NCBI GenBank assembly: GCA_029573975.1
Contig: JAKQBU010000354.1
Location: forward strand, 1-8,669
From: Planctomycetota bacterium
GTDB taxonomy: Bacteria > Planctomycetota > Phycisphaerae > Sedimentisphaerales > SM23-30
Direction: 5' to 3'
DNA: 8,669 nucleotides
Each line of letters opens with the position of its first letter. The first letter of the stretch is position 1. Shown here in pieces: positions 1 through 7,742 of this stretch. The notes beneath the pieces are model-generated. The model was not told where the DNA came from. It ran no database searches and saw only the letters and a list, made by a program, of their open reading frames with translations. The translations under genes were made by a program, and so were the position numbers.

Positions 1-110
1 ACGCCATCGAAGCCGGCCGCCTGGCTCATCTGGCCGGCAGAATCCCCCGAAAACTCTACGCCACCGCGTCTTCCCCGTGGGAGGGCATTATTGGCTCCCA
101 ACCCAAATAA
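1..110 (+). CDS. thiG: Thiazole synthase ThiG, C-terminal end (partial)
   Basis: The third forward frame is open from the window edge to a TAA at 108-110 and encodes 35 residues beginning [20 protein letters not shown] and continuing TASSPWEG. This matches the highly conserved C-terminal tail of ThiG (EAGRLA, then GRIP, then A-ASSP-EG), which I recognise from the family. ThiG builds the thiazole phosphate ring of thiamine from deoxyxylulose 5-phosphate, dehydroglycine and ThiS thiocarboxylate in the cytoplasm. The catalytic barrel lies upstream of the window, so activity cannot be judged. The gene overlaps the start of the following helicase gene by 20 bases (91-110) in another frame, which suggests co-transcription and coupled translation. 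Identification rests on a short tail, so confidence is good but not complete. Confidence 0.8.
   Translation, partial: AIEAGRLAHLAGRIPRKLYATASSPWEGIIGSQPK
79..85 (+). promoter_or_regulatory. Ribosome binding site that decides the TTG start of dinG
   Basis: GGGAGGG stands five bases before the TTG at 91, a strong match to the Shine-Dalgarno consensus at good spacing. It lies inside the thiG coding sequence. The next in-frame ATG of the helicase frame (codon 36) would remove the conserved RPQQ segment of the Q motif, so TTG is the credible start. Confidence 0.7.
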
Positions 111-2109
111 AATCGATCCCGCCGTCTTCCTCGGTGACCAGGGACCCATTGCCCAATCCCTTACTGGCTATGAATCCAGACCTCAGCAAATCGAGATGGC
201 GCAGGCTATTGCGCTCGCCTTCAAAGAATCCAACCACCTCATGGTCGAAGCCGGCACGGGCGTGGGAAAAAGTTTCGCCTACCTCATCCCCGCCCTCCAG
301 CGGGTCGTGGAAAACAAACAAAAAGTCATCATCAGCACCTACACCATCTCCCTGCAGGAACAACTGGTAAAGAAGGATATCCCCTTTATTCACAAAAGCT
401 TGGGAATCGATTTCGTCTGCACCCTGGCCAAAGGCCGCGGCAATTACCTTTGCTGGCGCCGGCTGGAAAAGGCCCGCAGCCGCCAGCTCTCCCTCTTCGA
501 TCAACCGGAACACCTTGCCTTTCTGGAAGATATATTCCATTGGGCCTTGCAAACCAAAGACGGCTCCCTCTCGGACCTCACCTTCGCCCCCCCCAAAACC
601 GTCTGGGAAATGGTCGCCAGTGACGAAAGTGTTTGTATGGCAAAGCATTGCCCGCGTCACGAGAATTGCTTCTTCCAAAAAGCCCGCCGCCGCATGTACT
701 CCTCCGACATCATCATCGCCAATCATGCCCTGTTTTTTACCGACCTGGCCATTCGGCTGGACGGCGGCTCCATCCTGCCCCGCTATGACCTGGTTATCCT
801 GGATGAGGCTCATAACATCGAACACGTCGCCAGCCGCCATTTCGGCCTGCGGCTGAGCAATTATCAGGTAAAGTACCTTCTCAACCGTATTTACAATCCA
901 AAAACAGAAAAAGGCATCGTAGCCGCCATGCCCCATCAGGAGGCCGCCAAATACATTACCCGTGTCGATCAGGCCGCCGATTATTTCTTTAACCAGGTGT
1001 ATGGTTTTTGCCATTCCCAGACTAATCCATCGAGCCATAGCCGCATCAAGCAGGCGGAATTTTTTGAAAACCCGCTCTCCCAACCACTTACGGACCTAAG
1101 CGGCTACCTGCGTACCGTCGCGGAAAACAGCGTTGACGAACAGGACCGGATAGAAATCGACTCCTATGCCCTGCGCTGCACCGAGTTCGCCTACGAATTA
1201 AACCAGTTCATTCACCAGCAAATCCCCGAAACCGTGTACTGGGTCGAGGCTGGCGGCCGTGCCCCCATGCCCCGCACTGTTATTTCCGCCGCCCCCCTAC
1301 ATGTCGGTCCCTCCCTGCAGAAGGCCCTCTTTACCCCTTGTCCCTCCGTTATCTTAACCAGCGCCACACTAAGCACTTCCACTGAAACCGGCGTAACGGA
1401 TGACGACCTCGACAAAAAGAAAGGCTTTCGTTTTTTCAGTTCCCGCCTGGGCCTGGAAGAATACAAAGCCTTGCAATTAGGTTCTCCCTTCAATTATCAA
1501 TCCCAGGTTAAAGTCTTTGTGGAAGCCGATTTACCGGAACCCAAACTCAAGGAAGACGATTTTATCCAGGCAGCCATCCAGGCCATTAAAAAATACCTCC
1601 TCCAAACCCAGGGCAAGGCCTTCATTCTCTTCACCAATTTTAAACATCTGCATCAGGCGGCAGGCGAACTGCGGGATTTCTGCCGGGAAAACTCCTTTCT
1701 CCTGCTGGAACAAGGGTTTGGGAAAGACCGCTCCGCCCTGCTGGAGGAATTCCGCCAGAATATCAACAGCGTTTTATTCGGAACCGACAGCTTCTGGCAG
1801 GGCGTGGACGTACCAGGCGAAAGCCTGAGTAATGTCATCATCTTCAAGCTCCCCTTTTCCGTTCCCGACGACCCGCTGCTCCAGGCCCGCCTCGAACAAA
1901 TCCAGAAAAATGGCGGCAGTCCCTTCTTCGATTACCAGCTTCCCGAAGCCGTCATCAAATTTAAACAGGGCTTCGGCAGACTGATACGCACCCAGAAAGA
2001 CACGGGGATCGTGGTTGTTCTGGATCCACGGATAATCACCAAAAACTACGGCAGAGCCTTCCTCAAGGCCATCCCTCCCTGCCCGGTCCAGATTATCACA
2101 GAACCATAA
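91..2109 (+). CDS. dinG: DinG-family ATP-dependent DNA helicase (XPD-like, Fe-S)
   Basis: A superfamily 2 helicase of 672 residues. DinG-type enzymes unwind DNA 5' to 3' and act on R-loops, forked structures and damaged DNA in the cytoplasm. Visible motifs in order: Q-motif region RPQQ at 30-33; Walker A GTGVGKS at 55-61; motif Ia [10 protein letters not shown] at 82-91; DEAH at 238-241; motif III TSATL at 423-427; motif [14 protein letters not shown] at 564-576; motif [10 protein letters not shown] at 626-633. Four cysteines at 121, 182, 187 and 193 are placed like the 4Fe-4S ligands of E. coli DinG (C-x4-C-x5-C after a distant first Cys). The length is close to E. coli DinG, and there is no N-terminal DEDD exonuclease domain as in the B. 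subtilis protein. The start is TTG, supported by GGGAGGG five bases upstream. YoaA-like naming is possible; DinG/YoaA/XPD membership is near certain. Confidence 0.95.
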   Translation: MAPNPNKIDPAVFLGDQGPIAQSLTGYESRPQQIEMAQAIALAFKESNHLMVEAGTGVGKSFAYLIPALQRVVENKQKVIISTYTISLQEQLVKKDIPFIHKSLGIDFVCTLAKGRGNYLCWRRLEKARSRQLSLFDQPEHLAFLEDIFHWALQTKDGSLSDLTFAPPKTVWEMVASDESVCMAKHCPRHENCFFQKARRRMYSSDIIIANHALFFTDLAIRLDGGSILPRYDLVILDEAHNIEHVASRHFGLRLSNYQVKYLLNRIYNPKTEKGIVAAMPHQEAAKYITRVDQAADYFFNQVYGFCHSQTNPSSHSRIKQAEFFENPLSQPLTDLSGYLRTVAENSVDEQDRIEIDSYALRCTEFAYELNQFIHQQIPETVYWVEAGGRAPMPRTVISAAPLHVGPSLQKALFTPCPSVILTSATLSTSTETGVTDDDLDKKKGFRFFSSRLGLEEYKALQLGSPFNYQSQVKVFVEADLPEPKLKEDDFIQAAIQAIKKYLLQTQGKAFILFTNFKHLHQAAGELRDFCRENSFLLLEQGFGKDRSALLEEFRQNINSVLFGTDSFWQGVDVPGESLSNVIIFKLPFSVPDDPLLQARLEQIQKNGGSPFFDYQLPEAVIKFKQGFGRLIRTQKDTGIVVVLDPRIITKNYGRAFLKAIPPCPVQIITEP

Positions 2110-2130
2110 CAAACCTTTCATGAAAAATGT

Positions 2131-2159
2131 CTGGCAAAGTATGTTTTTTTTGCTATAAA
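2131..2159 (+). promoter_or_regulatory. Candidate sigma-70-type promoter for the GH2 gene
   Basis: CTGGCA (2131-2136, four of six matches to TTGACA) is followed after 17 bases by TATAAA (2154-2159). The spacer contains a run of eight T. This is the best hexamer pair in the 146-base gap between dinG and the GH2 gene and would give a leader of roughly 90 bases. It is a pattern match by eye only. Planctomycete promoters are not well defined, so confidence is low. Confidence 0.35.
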
Positions 2160-2226
2160 TACTTACTGCGATACAACTTTTACCAAGTGGAATCGGTTCC
2201 CGGCAAGCTTTTACTGGGATATAGAG

Positions 2227-2240
2227 TGATTTGCTAATCA
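2227..2240 (+). repeat. Small inverted repeat before the GH2 ribosome binding site
   Basis: TGATT-TGCT-AATCA is a perfect 5+5 base inverted repeat with a four-base centre, ending two bases before the purine-rich ribosome binding site. It could be an operator or a weak hairpin in the leader. An A+T-rich repeat of this size can occur by chance. Confidence 0.3.
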
Positions 2241-2241
2241 G

Positions 2242-2247
2242 AAAGGA
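2242..2247 (+). promoter_or_regulatory. Ribosome binding site of the GH2 gene
   Basis: AAAGGA is centred correctly for the ATG at 2256, with eight bases between. An earlier ATG at 2251 reads ATG AAA TGA and stops after two codons. It overlaps the real start and sits only three bases from the ribosome binding site, so the ATG at 2256 is chosen. That start also gives a well-formed signal peptide. Confidence 0.6.
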
Positions 2248-2255
2248 AAAATGAA

Positions 2256-4538
2256 ATGAAGCAGGTACTAATCATCAGCTCGATTCTGGCCTTCACTTTA
2301 CTCATGGAAACTGCGTCTTTTGCCGAAACCAACTGGAAACCCGCCGATGGCCCGCTTTTTACTCAATGGACCGAAGAGGTCAGCCCAGATGAAGCCCTGC
2401 CGGAATATCCCCGGCCTCAACTGGTTCGTAAGGATTGGTTAAATCTAAATGGATTATGGAATTATGCCATCGTCGCGAAAGATGCCCCCCAGCCGGAAAA
2501 GATGGATGGCCAAATACTGGTCCCCTTTCCTATCGAATCGGCTCTCTCCGGAGTCATGAAGCCGGTCGGACCGGAAAATCGGCTCTGGTATCAGCACGGC
2601 TTTACCATTCCCCCAAAATGGTCCGGTAAACGAATCCTCCTGCATTTCGGCGCAGTGGACTGGGATACAACCGTTATGGTCAATGGCAAAACCATCGGCA
2701 CCCATCAGGGCGGTTATGATCCGTTCTCGTTTGATATTACGGATGCTTTGCAAACCTTTGGTCCACAAGAGATTACGGTTTCCGTATGGGATCCGACCGA
2801 TACCGGCCCCCAACCGCGCGGCAAACAAGTTCTAAAACCGCAAGGGATTTTTTATACGGCCGTTACCGGCATCTGGCAAACCGTTTGGCTGGAACCTGTC
2901 AATCCTGCCTATATTAACGCGCTGAAAATCATTCCCGACATTGATGCCAGCCAGGTAAAAATTACCGCGGACTGCCCCGGTGCAAAAGCAGGCTATCAAA
3001 TCCAAGGAGTAGTCAAAACCGGCTGGTTTAGTAAAGTCGATGCCAAAGCCGGCTCCGCTAATGAGCTGATTATCCCGATACCAAAGGCCAAACTCTGGTC
3101 CCCTGATAAACCCAATCTGTATGACCTGAATATCTCTTTGCTGGATGAAACCGGCCAAGAAGTGGATAAGGTCGAAAGTTATTTCGGTATGCGAAAGATT
3201 GCCATCCAGAAGGATTCCGATGGTATCATGCGGCTGTTTCTGAACGATAAACCCTTATTCCAGCATGGTCCCCTTGATCAAGGCTGGTGGCCGGACGGGC
3301 TCTATACCGCCCCCACCGACAAAGCCCTGCGGTATGACATCAAGATGACCAAAAAGCTGGGATTCAACATGGCCCGCAAGCATGTCAAGGTGGAACCGGC
3401 CCGCTGGTATTACTGGTGTGATAAGCTGGGGCTGCTGGTCTGGCAGGATATGCCTAGCGGTTACAACAATACGGATGAGGGGAAGAAAAATTTTGAAAGT
3501 GAACTCAAACGAATGATCGACAATTTTCATAATTACCCCTGTATCATAATGTGGGTGCCCTTTAACGAAGGGTGGGGGCAATATGATACAGCCCGGATTA
3601 CCGACTGGGTCAAGAGTTATGACCTGACACGTCTGGTCAACAATGCCAGCGGCTGGACCGACAGCGGCGCCGGGGATGTGCATGACATCCACGTATATCC
3701 CGGACCCGGCAAACCGGCCAATGAAGAAAAACGGGCGGTCGTGCTGGGCGAATTTGGCGGGCTGGGACTGCCGGTGGAACAGCATACCTGGCAAAACAAA
3801 GAAAACTGGGGTTATGTCAGTTATCAGAATTCCCAGGAACTAACCGATGCGTACCTTAAGTTAATCGATAATCTGCAATTACTCATCGGCCAGGGACTGG
3901 CAGCGGCGGTTTATACGCAGACTACGGATGTGGAAGGTGAGGTAAACGGCCTGATGACCTATGACCGGGCGATGGTCAAGATGGACCTGAAAAAAATCCA
4001 GGCCGCCAATAAGGCCTGTTTCACAAAGACCTATAAAATGGAAATGGAACTTAGCCCCACTTCTCAGAACGCACCCGTGGAATGGCGTTATACCACCGCC
4101 CAGCCGGCGGAAGGCTGGCAGAATCCCGGTTTCGATGACTCCGCCTGGCAGAGCGGACCGGGCGGCTTTGGGGTAGAAGGGACCGCCGGGGCCGTGGTGA
4201 AAACCACCTGGGACAGCCCCGACATTTATCTTCGCCGCAGTTTTGAACTGTCAAATATGCCAACTGGAAAAATATATCTGGTAATTCATCATGATGAAGA
4301 TGCCCAGGTGTATCTCAACGGCCAATGGATCGCCAAGCGGGAAAAATATCTGACCTCCTATATCACCATTCCGGTTGATGAAGAGGCACGAAAAGCCTTG
4401 AAAATCGGGACAAATATTCTAGCGGTGCATTGCCATCAGACGGACGGCAAGCAATACATCGATGCCGGTCTGGTCAGCATAATCTCCCAGCCAATCGCCA
4501 AAGAAAAGGGCTTTTCCTTAAAGTCTTACTTCCGGTGA
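2256..4538 (+). CDS. Secreted glycoside hydrolase family 2 enzyme
   Basis: A 760-residue exported GH2 enzyme (beta-galactosidase/beta-glucuronidase superfamily) that hydrolyses a beta-linked glycan by the retaining mechanism; the substrate cannot be read from sequence. Residues 1-23 form a signal peptide (KQ, then a hydrophobic stretch, then ASFA before ET). Then come an N-terminal jelly-roll sugar-binding domain (about 50-215), an Ig-like domain (about 216-312) and a TIM barrel (about 313-590). The barrel carries DQGWWPDGLYTAPTD (341-355), RKHVKVEPARW (374-384), the acid/base Glu438 in FNEGW and the nucleophile Glu499 in GEFGG. A further galactose-binding-like domain (about 605-740) has DIYLRR, HHDEDAQVYLNG and LAVHCHQTDGKQYIDAGL. 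The subtype is common in Planctomycetota and Bacteroidota. No sugar transporter or sensor lies nearby. Its 3' end overlaps the convergent M50 gene by 21 bases. The family call is secure, the specificity is open. Confidence 0.93.
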   Translation: MKQVLIISSILAFTLLMETASFAETNWKPADGPLFTQWTEEVSPDEALPEYPRPQLVRKDWLNLNGLWNYAIVAKDAPQPEKMDGQILVPFPIESALSGVMKPVGPENRLWYQHGFTIPPKWSGKRILLHFGAVDWDTTVMVNGKTIGTHQGGYDPFSFDITDALQTFGPQEITVSVWDPTDTGPQPRGKQVLKPQGIFYTAVTGIWQTVWLEPVNPAYINALKIIPDIDASQVKITADCPGAKAGYQIQGVVKTGWFSKVDAKAGSANELIIPIPKAKLWSPDKPNLYDLNISLLDETGQEVDKVESYFGMRKIAIQKDSDGIMRLFLNDKPLFQHGPLDQGWWPDGLYTAPTDKALRYDIKMTKKLGFNMARKHVKVEPARWYYWCDKLGLLVWQDMPSGYNNTDEGKKNFESELKRMIDNFHNYPCIIMWVPFNEGWGQYDTARITDWVKSYDLTRLVNNASGWTDSGAGDVHDIHVYPGPGKPANEEKRAVVLGEFGGLGLPVEQHTWQNKENWGYVSYQNSQELTDAYLKLIDNLQLLIGQGLAAAVYTQTTDVEGEVNGLMTYDRAMVKMDLKKIQAANKACFTKTYKMEMELSPTSQNAPVEWRYTTAQPAEGWQNPGFDDSAWQSGPGGFGVEGTAGAVVKTTWDSPDIYLRRSFELSNMPTGKIYLVIHHDEDAQVYLNGQWIAKREKYLTSYITIPVDEEARKALKIGTNILAVHCHQTDGKQYIDAGLVSIISQPIAKEKGFSLKSYFR

Positions 4539-6731
4539 GATAAAGCGCAGTAACGAATCTTTCCCCCATTGATACAACGTACTGTGCCCGCATTCAATAT
4601 GGGCTCGGCCGGACATGTACGGACGGGCCGAAACAGGCAATTCCTGCAGCTCCAGGTTAATCGTTACCTCGTACACGGCTTCCACCGGTTTTTCCTGGCC
4701 GACAGCCGGATCGTATTCGGTTAAAACCTCACCGCCGACTTTGTTGCTCAGGGCTAATTTTTCGCCGAATTCGCCCATATTTTCCTCGCGATGCCGGCTG
4801 ACGGCGGTTACCTGGCCGGTAAACTTCTGATCCGCAAAGGTGTACAGCATCAATTCCGTCCCCTGGCCCAGAACTTCCGGCTGCTTAAAAATCCGGGCGA
4901 ACTGGGCCTCCGGCACCCACACTTTTGCCACCATACGGCGGCTATCCCCTAACAACAGCAGCGGAGTGCCACGCGGCACGAATCGGCCATCAAGCTGCCG
5001 CAGCCATTCATCCGAACTTAATACTTCCCCATGAAACAGCACAAACACCTCCAGATTGGCAATCTGTTCGTCCAGCCGTTGTTTTTCCCGCCGCAGAGTT
5101 TGCAACCGGTCATTCATTTGCTCCAGCCGGCCCTTATTTTCCGATTCCTGCCTGTTATAGTAAGCCATCTCCAGTTCCACCTGCTGGATTTGGGCCGACA
5201 TTTGCACCGCTTTCAGCTTCAGATCCGGATTCATCAGGCGGGCGAGGAGCCCCTTTTCCGAGGCAGACTCCCCCAGCCACGCTCCTTCGGAAACCGGTTT
5301 TTCCCAGTGCACCTCTCCGGCTGCTTCGCTGCGAACCCAATGCATCGGCTCCGGCTCCAGAATAAAATTCAAGGTGACATGCTGCTGCATGGGGAAAAAC
5401 AAAACCACAGCAATCCCGACCGTGAGCAGTACCAGAAAAAACAGCAGACGGATATGAGAGATTCCCAGACTGGCCCGCTGTTTCTGCAGGGTAATTCCGG
5501 TTTTGGTCAGGGGGACAATAAACGTGGTTAGTATGCCCAAAACAAAAATAAAACGGCCCAGAACCGCCAGATGCATCTGTTTGAGAAAATCATATACCAT
5601 AAAGAGAATGGCAAACATGATAAACCAGCGGTAGATTACCGCCGCAATCGCATACAGGGGAAAAATAAATTTATAGCGATGTTCTTCGTGCATTTCTTCG
5701 GTACGCCCTCCTAAAAGATGTCGAATGAAAAAATTGCGAATTAAGGCACCGGAGCGCTGGCGTAAATTCGGGACTTCGATCAGATCCATCAGGATATAAT
5801 AGCCGTCAAATTTCATCAGGGGATTGGCATTGAACAAGACCGTGGAGATAGAACAGACAATCACCACATTGAAGGCAAAGGCGTGGATAAAACCGGGTTG
5901 ATCCGTATAATACCAGACAATCGCCCCCAGAGCCGCAATCATCAATTCGGAGAGAATCCCGCCGGAACTGGTCAATAGGCGGTGGGCCTTGCTTCGGAAG
6001 GTCCAGGAATCGGTAATATTGCAATAGAGAAACGGCATAAAAATCATCACCAGCAAACCGATATCATGGACCTCCCCGCCGTAATTTTTACACGTCAGCC
6101 CATGCCCGAATTCATGTATCGCTTTAACCAGCCAGAATACGGCAAAAACCAGCGGGGCGTTATAAATCGTAAAAAAATTGGATTGAAACATGGAAGAAAA
6201 ATCCGGCCAGCGGCGCATGATTAAAAAGCCCCCCAGCGCCAGCAGCATCAGATACAGCAGGAAAAAACTCCGCGTCCACAGAAAACGCAAATGCGGAATA
6301 ATCCGGTCCAGCAGTTTATCCGGGTCATACAAAGGTATTTTAAAGAAAAGAAAATTGCTGATTTGGGAAATAAATTTGCCCCGCCATTTTCGTTTGGCCG
6401 CCTTAAAAAAAATCTCATCCCGCTGGGGGTGCTTGTTTTCGACCAGATTGCGGACATTCAAATCGCGGACAAACTGGCCGATCTCCCCGTTGTTCAGCAG
6501 ATCGCTGTTAAATTCTCGCCGGTGGGCCTCCTTCAACTGGCGCAGGGTCACGCCGCGGCGGAGCTGCTCGATAATAAAATACTCCTCCCGGTTAAACCGG
6601 TAATAGCGCAGGGACAGAGGATCTTTTAAAACCCAGTACGGCTGGCCATCGTACACCTGCTCCGAAACCTCGACCTCAGCCCGAAAGCGGGGCAATTCCT
6701 GATCTTCTGCGGATATGGCATTTTCATTCAT
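4518..6731 (-). CDS. PqqD-like domain / M50 zinc metalloprotease / HlyD-like adaptor fusion
   Basis: A 737-residue integral membrane protein of three parts. Residues about 18-97 resemble a PqqD-like winged-helix domain (VYDGQPYWVLKDP, then LRYYRFN). Residues about 150-446 hold eight or nine hydrophobic segments with an M50 (site-2-protease-like) active site: HEFGH at 206-210 (zinc ligands His206 and His210, catalytic Glu207) and NPLMKFDG at 303-310 (third ligand Asp309). Residues about 447-737 form an adaptor arm: lipoyl-like halves around 464-485 and 560-595, a charged coiled coil about 505-560, a beta-barrel region and a tail with IECG at 712-715. Fusions of this type recur in planctomycetes, often annotated as peptidase M50 or HlyD. 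It is the last gene of the three-gene unit, 21 bases after the small adaptor. It probably cleaves a membrane or exported peptide, but the substrate is unknown. All metal ligands are present. Confidence 0.88.
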   Translation of the reverse strand: MNENAISAEDQELPRFRAEVEVSEQVYDGQPYWVLKDPLSLRYYRFNREEYFIIEQLRRGVTLRQLKEAHRREFNSDLLNNGEIGQFVRDLNVRNLVENKHPQRDEIFFKAAKRKWRGKFISQISNFLFFKIPLYDPDKLLDRIIPHLRFLWTRSFFLLYLMLLALGGFLIMRRWPDFSSMFQSNFFTIYNAPLVFAVFWLVKAIHEFGHGLTCKNYGGEVHDIGLLVMIFMPFLYCNITDSWTFRSKAHRLLTSSGGILSELMIAALGAIVWYYTDQPGFIHAFAFNVVIVCSISTVLFNANPLMKFDGYYILMDLIEVPNLRQRSGALIRNFFIRHLLGGRTEEMHEEHRYKFIFPLYAIAAVIYRWFIMFAILFMVYDFLKQMHLAVLGRFIFVLGILTTFIVPLTKTGITLQKQRASLGISHIRLLFFLVLLTVGIAVVLFFPMQQHVTLNFILEPEPMHWVRSEAAGEVHWEKPVSEGAWLGESASEKGLLARLMNPDLKLKAVQMSAQIQQVELEMAYYNRQESENKGRLEQMNDRLQTLRREKQRLDEQIANLEVFVLFHGEVLSSDEWLRQLDGRFVPRGTPLLLLGDSRRMVAKVWVPEAQFARIFKQPEVLGQGTELMLYTFADQKFTGQVTAVSRHREENMGEFGEKLALSNKVGGEVLTEYDPAVGQEKPVEAVYEVTINLELQELPVSARPYMSGRAHIECGHSTLYQWGKDSLLRFISPEVRL

Positions 6732-6739
6732 AGGAACGT

Positions 6740-6744
6740 TCCCT
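6740..6744 (-). promoter_or_regulatory. Ribosome binding site of the M50 fusion gene, within a short palindrome
   Basis: On the minus strand AGGGA precedes the ATG (6731-6729) by eight bases. The site overlaps the palindrome GGAACGTTCC (6733-6742). This supports the ATG at 6731 as the start and lies in the 21-base gap after the preceding gene. Confidence 0.5.
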
Positions 6745-6752
6745 GCGCCACC

Positions 6753-7664
6753 TTACCTCAAAAATTCTACTCTGGCACGCATACCGGATCGATACAGGTA
6801 GGGGTACAAATCTTTTTGCTCATTCGCCTCGTCAACAGCAGGATTGGTAAATTCCACTTCCACATCAAAATGCCCCGTCTCATAAATCGTCGGCCCGATA
6901 AAGACCACCCGGGCCGGCCGCCCTGCCCCCTGGTCCCCCTGCACATGCACCCGGGCCTCCTGCCCGATTTTCACCGTTCCCAACTGGTCCACCGGCAAGG
7001 AATCGCTCACCCGCAAAGTATCTACCTTCATGATAACCATGACCCTCTGGCCGTTGCTGACCGGCTCCCCCACCTCCAGTTTTTTCAGATTCGCATCTTT
7101 CAGGCTGGGAACACTGGAAAAGGGAACGATAACACCGTTCATGGGAGCTCGAATGGAATACCTCTTCAAGAGATCTTCATTCTGCTGTTTGTTCAATTCC
7201 AGCAGCTTCAACTGCAATTCCGCCGCTTTTACATCCAGGTCCGCCAGATCCTTCCGCTGATGGGCTTCCTTGAATTCCTTATCGGAGCTGACCCCTTTTT
7301 CATAAAGCTTGGTTACGATTTCCAAATTATCCTGGGCATATTCCGCAACGGTTTTCGCCTTGTCCAAATCCACAAACATATCGATATTGGCCTGCAGTTT
7401 CTGGATTTCCAGCTTCACCTGTTCTGCATCCAGTTGCATCAGCAAATCACCCTCCTGGACAAAATCCTGGGCCTCATGGAATATCTCTGATATAATCCCG
7501 TTCACCGAAACTCCTAAAACCGCAACATTCTGCGCCCGAAGATACAGAGGGTATTCGCTTCGCGACGCCAGGGGATAGCTTGTTTCCTGTGCCATCCCCG
7601 GAGCCGATAATACGGCCCCTACTATCAGTGCCAGCCCACACGCAACCTTTTTCCAATACTCCAT
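6753..7664 (-). CDS. Secreted periplasmic adaptor (HlyD/RND membrane-fusion family)
   Basis: With the start chosen here the protein has 303 residues. Residues 1-25 form a signal peptide (MEYWKK, a hydrophobic core, then APGMA before Q). The lipoyl N-half is at about 46-79 (GVSVNGIISEIF, then VQEGDLLMQLD). A long alpha-helical hairpin covers about 80-168 and is rich in Lys, Glu and Leu. The lipoyl C-half begins at IRAPMNGVIVPF (171-182) and ends near VMVIM. A beta-barrel region follows to SGMRARVEFLR. This is the layout of periplasmic adaptors that link inner-membrane machines to outer-membrane channels. It sits between a larger HlyD protein and the M50 fusion, so it probably works with them rather than with an RND pump. 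An ATG 18 bases upstream (7682) is in frame, but the ATG at 7664 has AAAGGA six bases before it and gives a better signal peptide. The family is secure, the partner is inferred. Confidence 0.88.
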   Translation of the reverse strand: MEYWKKVACGLALIVGAVLSAPGMAQETSYPLASRSEYPLYLRAQNVAVLGVSVNGIISEIFHEAQDFVQEGDLLMQLDAEQVKLEIQKLQANIDMFVDLDKAKTVAEYAQDNLEIVTKLYEKGVSSDKEFKEAHQRKDLADLDVKAAELQLKLLELNKQQNEDLLKRYSIRAPMNGVIVPFSSVPSLKDANLKKLEVGEPVSNGQRVMVIMKVDTLRVSDSLPVDQLGTVKIGQEARVHVQGDQGAGRPARVVFIGPTIYETGHFDVEVEFTNPAVDEANEQKDLYPYLYRSGMRARVEFLR

Positions 7665-7670
7665 AACTAT

Positions 7671-7676
7671 TCCTTT
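7671..7676 (-). promoter_or_regulatory. Ribosome binding site that favours the inner start of the small adaptor
   Basis: AAAGGA on the minus strand lies six bases before the ATG at 7664-7662. The alternative ATG at 7682 has only a weak purine stretch (GGATTGGA) directly against it. Using the outer ATG would add MAKGIV in front of the signal peptide. Confidence 0.55.
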
Positions 7677-7742
7677 CGCCATTCCAATCCAGCCGCTCTC
7701 GCTGCTCTCGGTTCCGATGCTTCCCGGCCCGCCCCTGCCGTT

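Noticed and set aside
88..1083. Long open frame of 331 codons on the minus strand opposite dinG
   Set aside because: It lies wholly antisense to a helicase with all motifs intact, has no recognisable domain and no credible ribosome binding context; it is a by-product of the codon usage of dinG.
2111..2151. T run after dinG as a Rho-independent terminator
   Set aside because: No G+C-rich hairpin precedes the eight T; only weak A+T-rich pairing around TTTCATGAAA is present.
2132..2155. TGGCA and TTGCT as a sigma-54 promoter
   Set aside because: The GG and GC elements are about 19 bases apart, instead of the fixed -24/-12 spacing required.
3255..3794. Minus-strand open frame of 179 codons opposite the GH2 barrel
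   Set aside because: Antisense to the conserved catalytic region of the GH2 enzyme; no motif and no upstream signals.
4503..4516. GAAAAG-GG-CTTTTC as an intrinsic terminator between the convergent genes
   Set aside because: The stem is A+T-rich, the loop is only two bases, and it lies inside the GH2 coding sequence without a following T run; it would not form a stable terminator.
4925..5531. Two overlapping plus-strand open frames opposite the M50 fusion
   Set aside because: One is Pro/Ala-rich and the other Gln/Leu/Phe-rich, typical of antisense translation of the coiled-coil and adaptor coding region; neither has a recognisable domain.
6816..7490. Open frame of 224 codons on the plus strand opposite the small adaptor
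   Set aside because: Composition rich in His, Gln, Leu and Phe with no known motif, entirely antisense to a clear adaptor gene.
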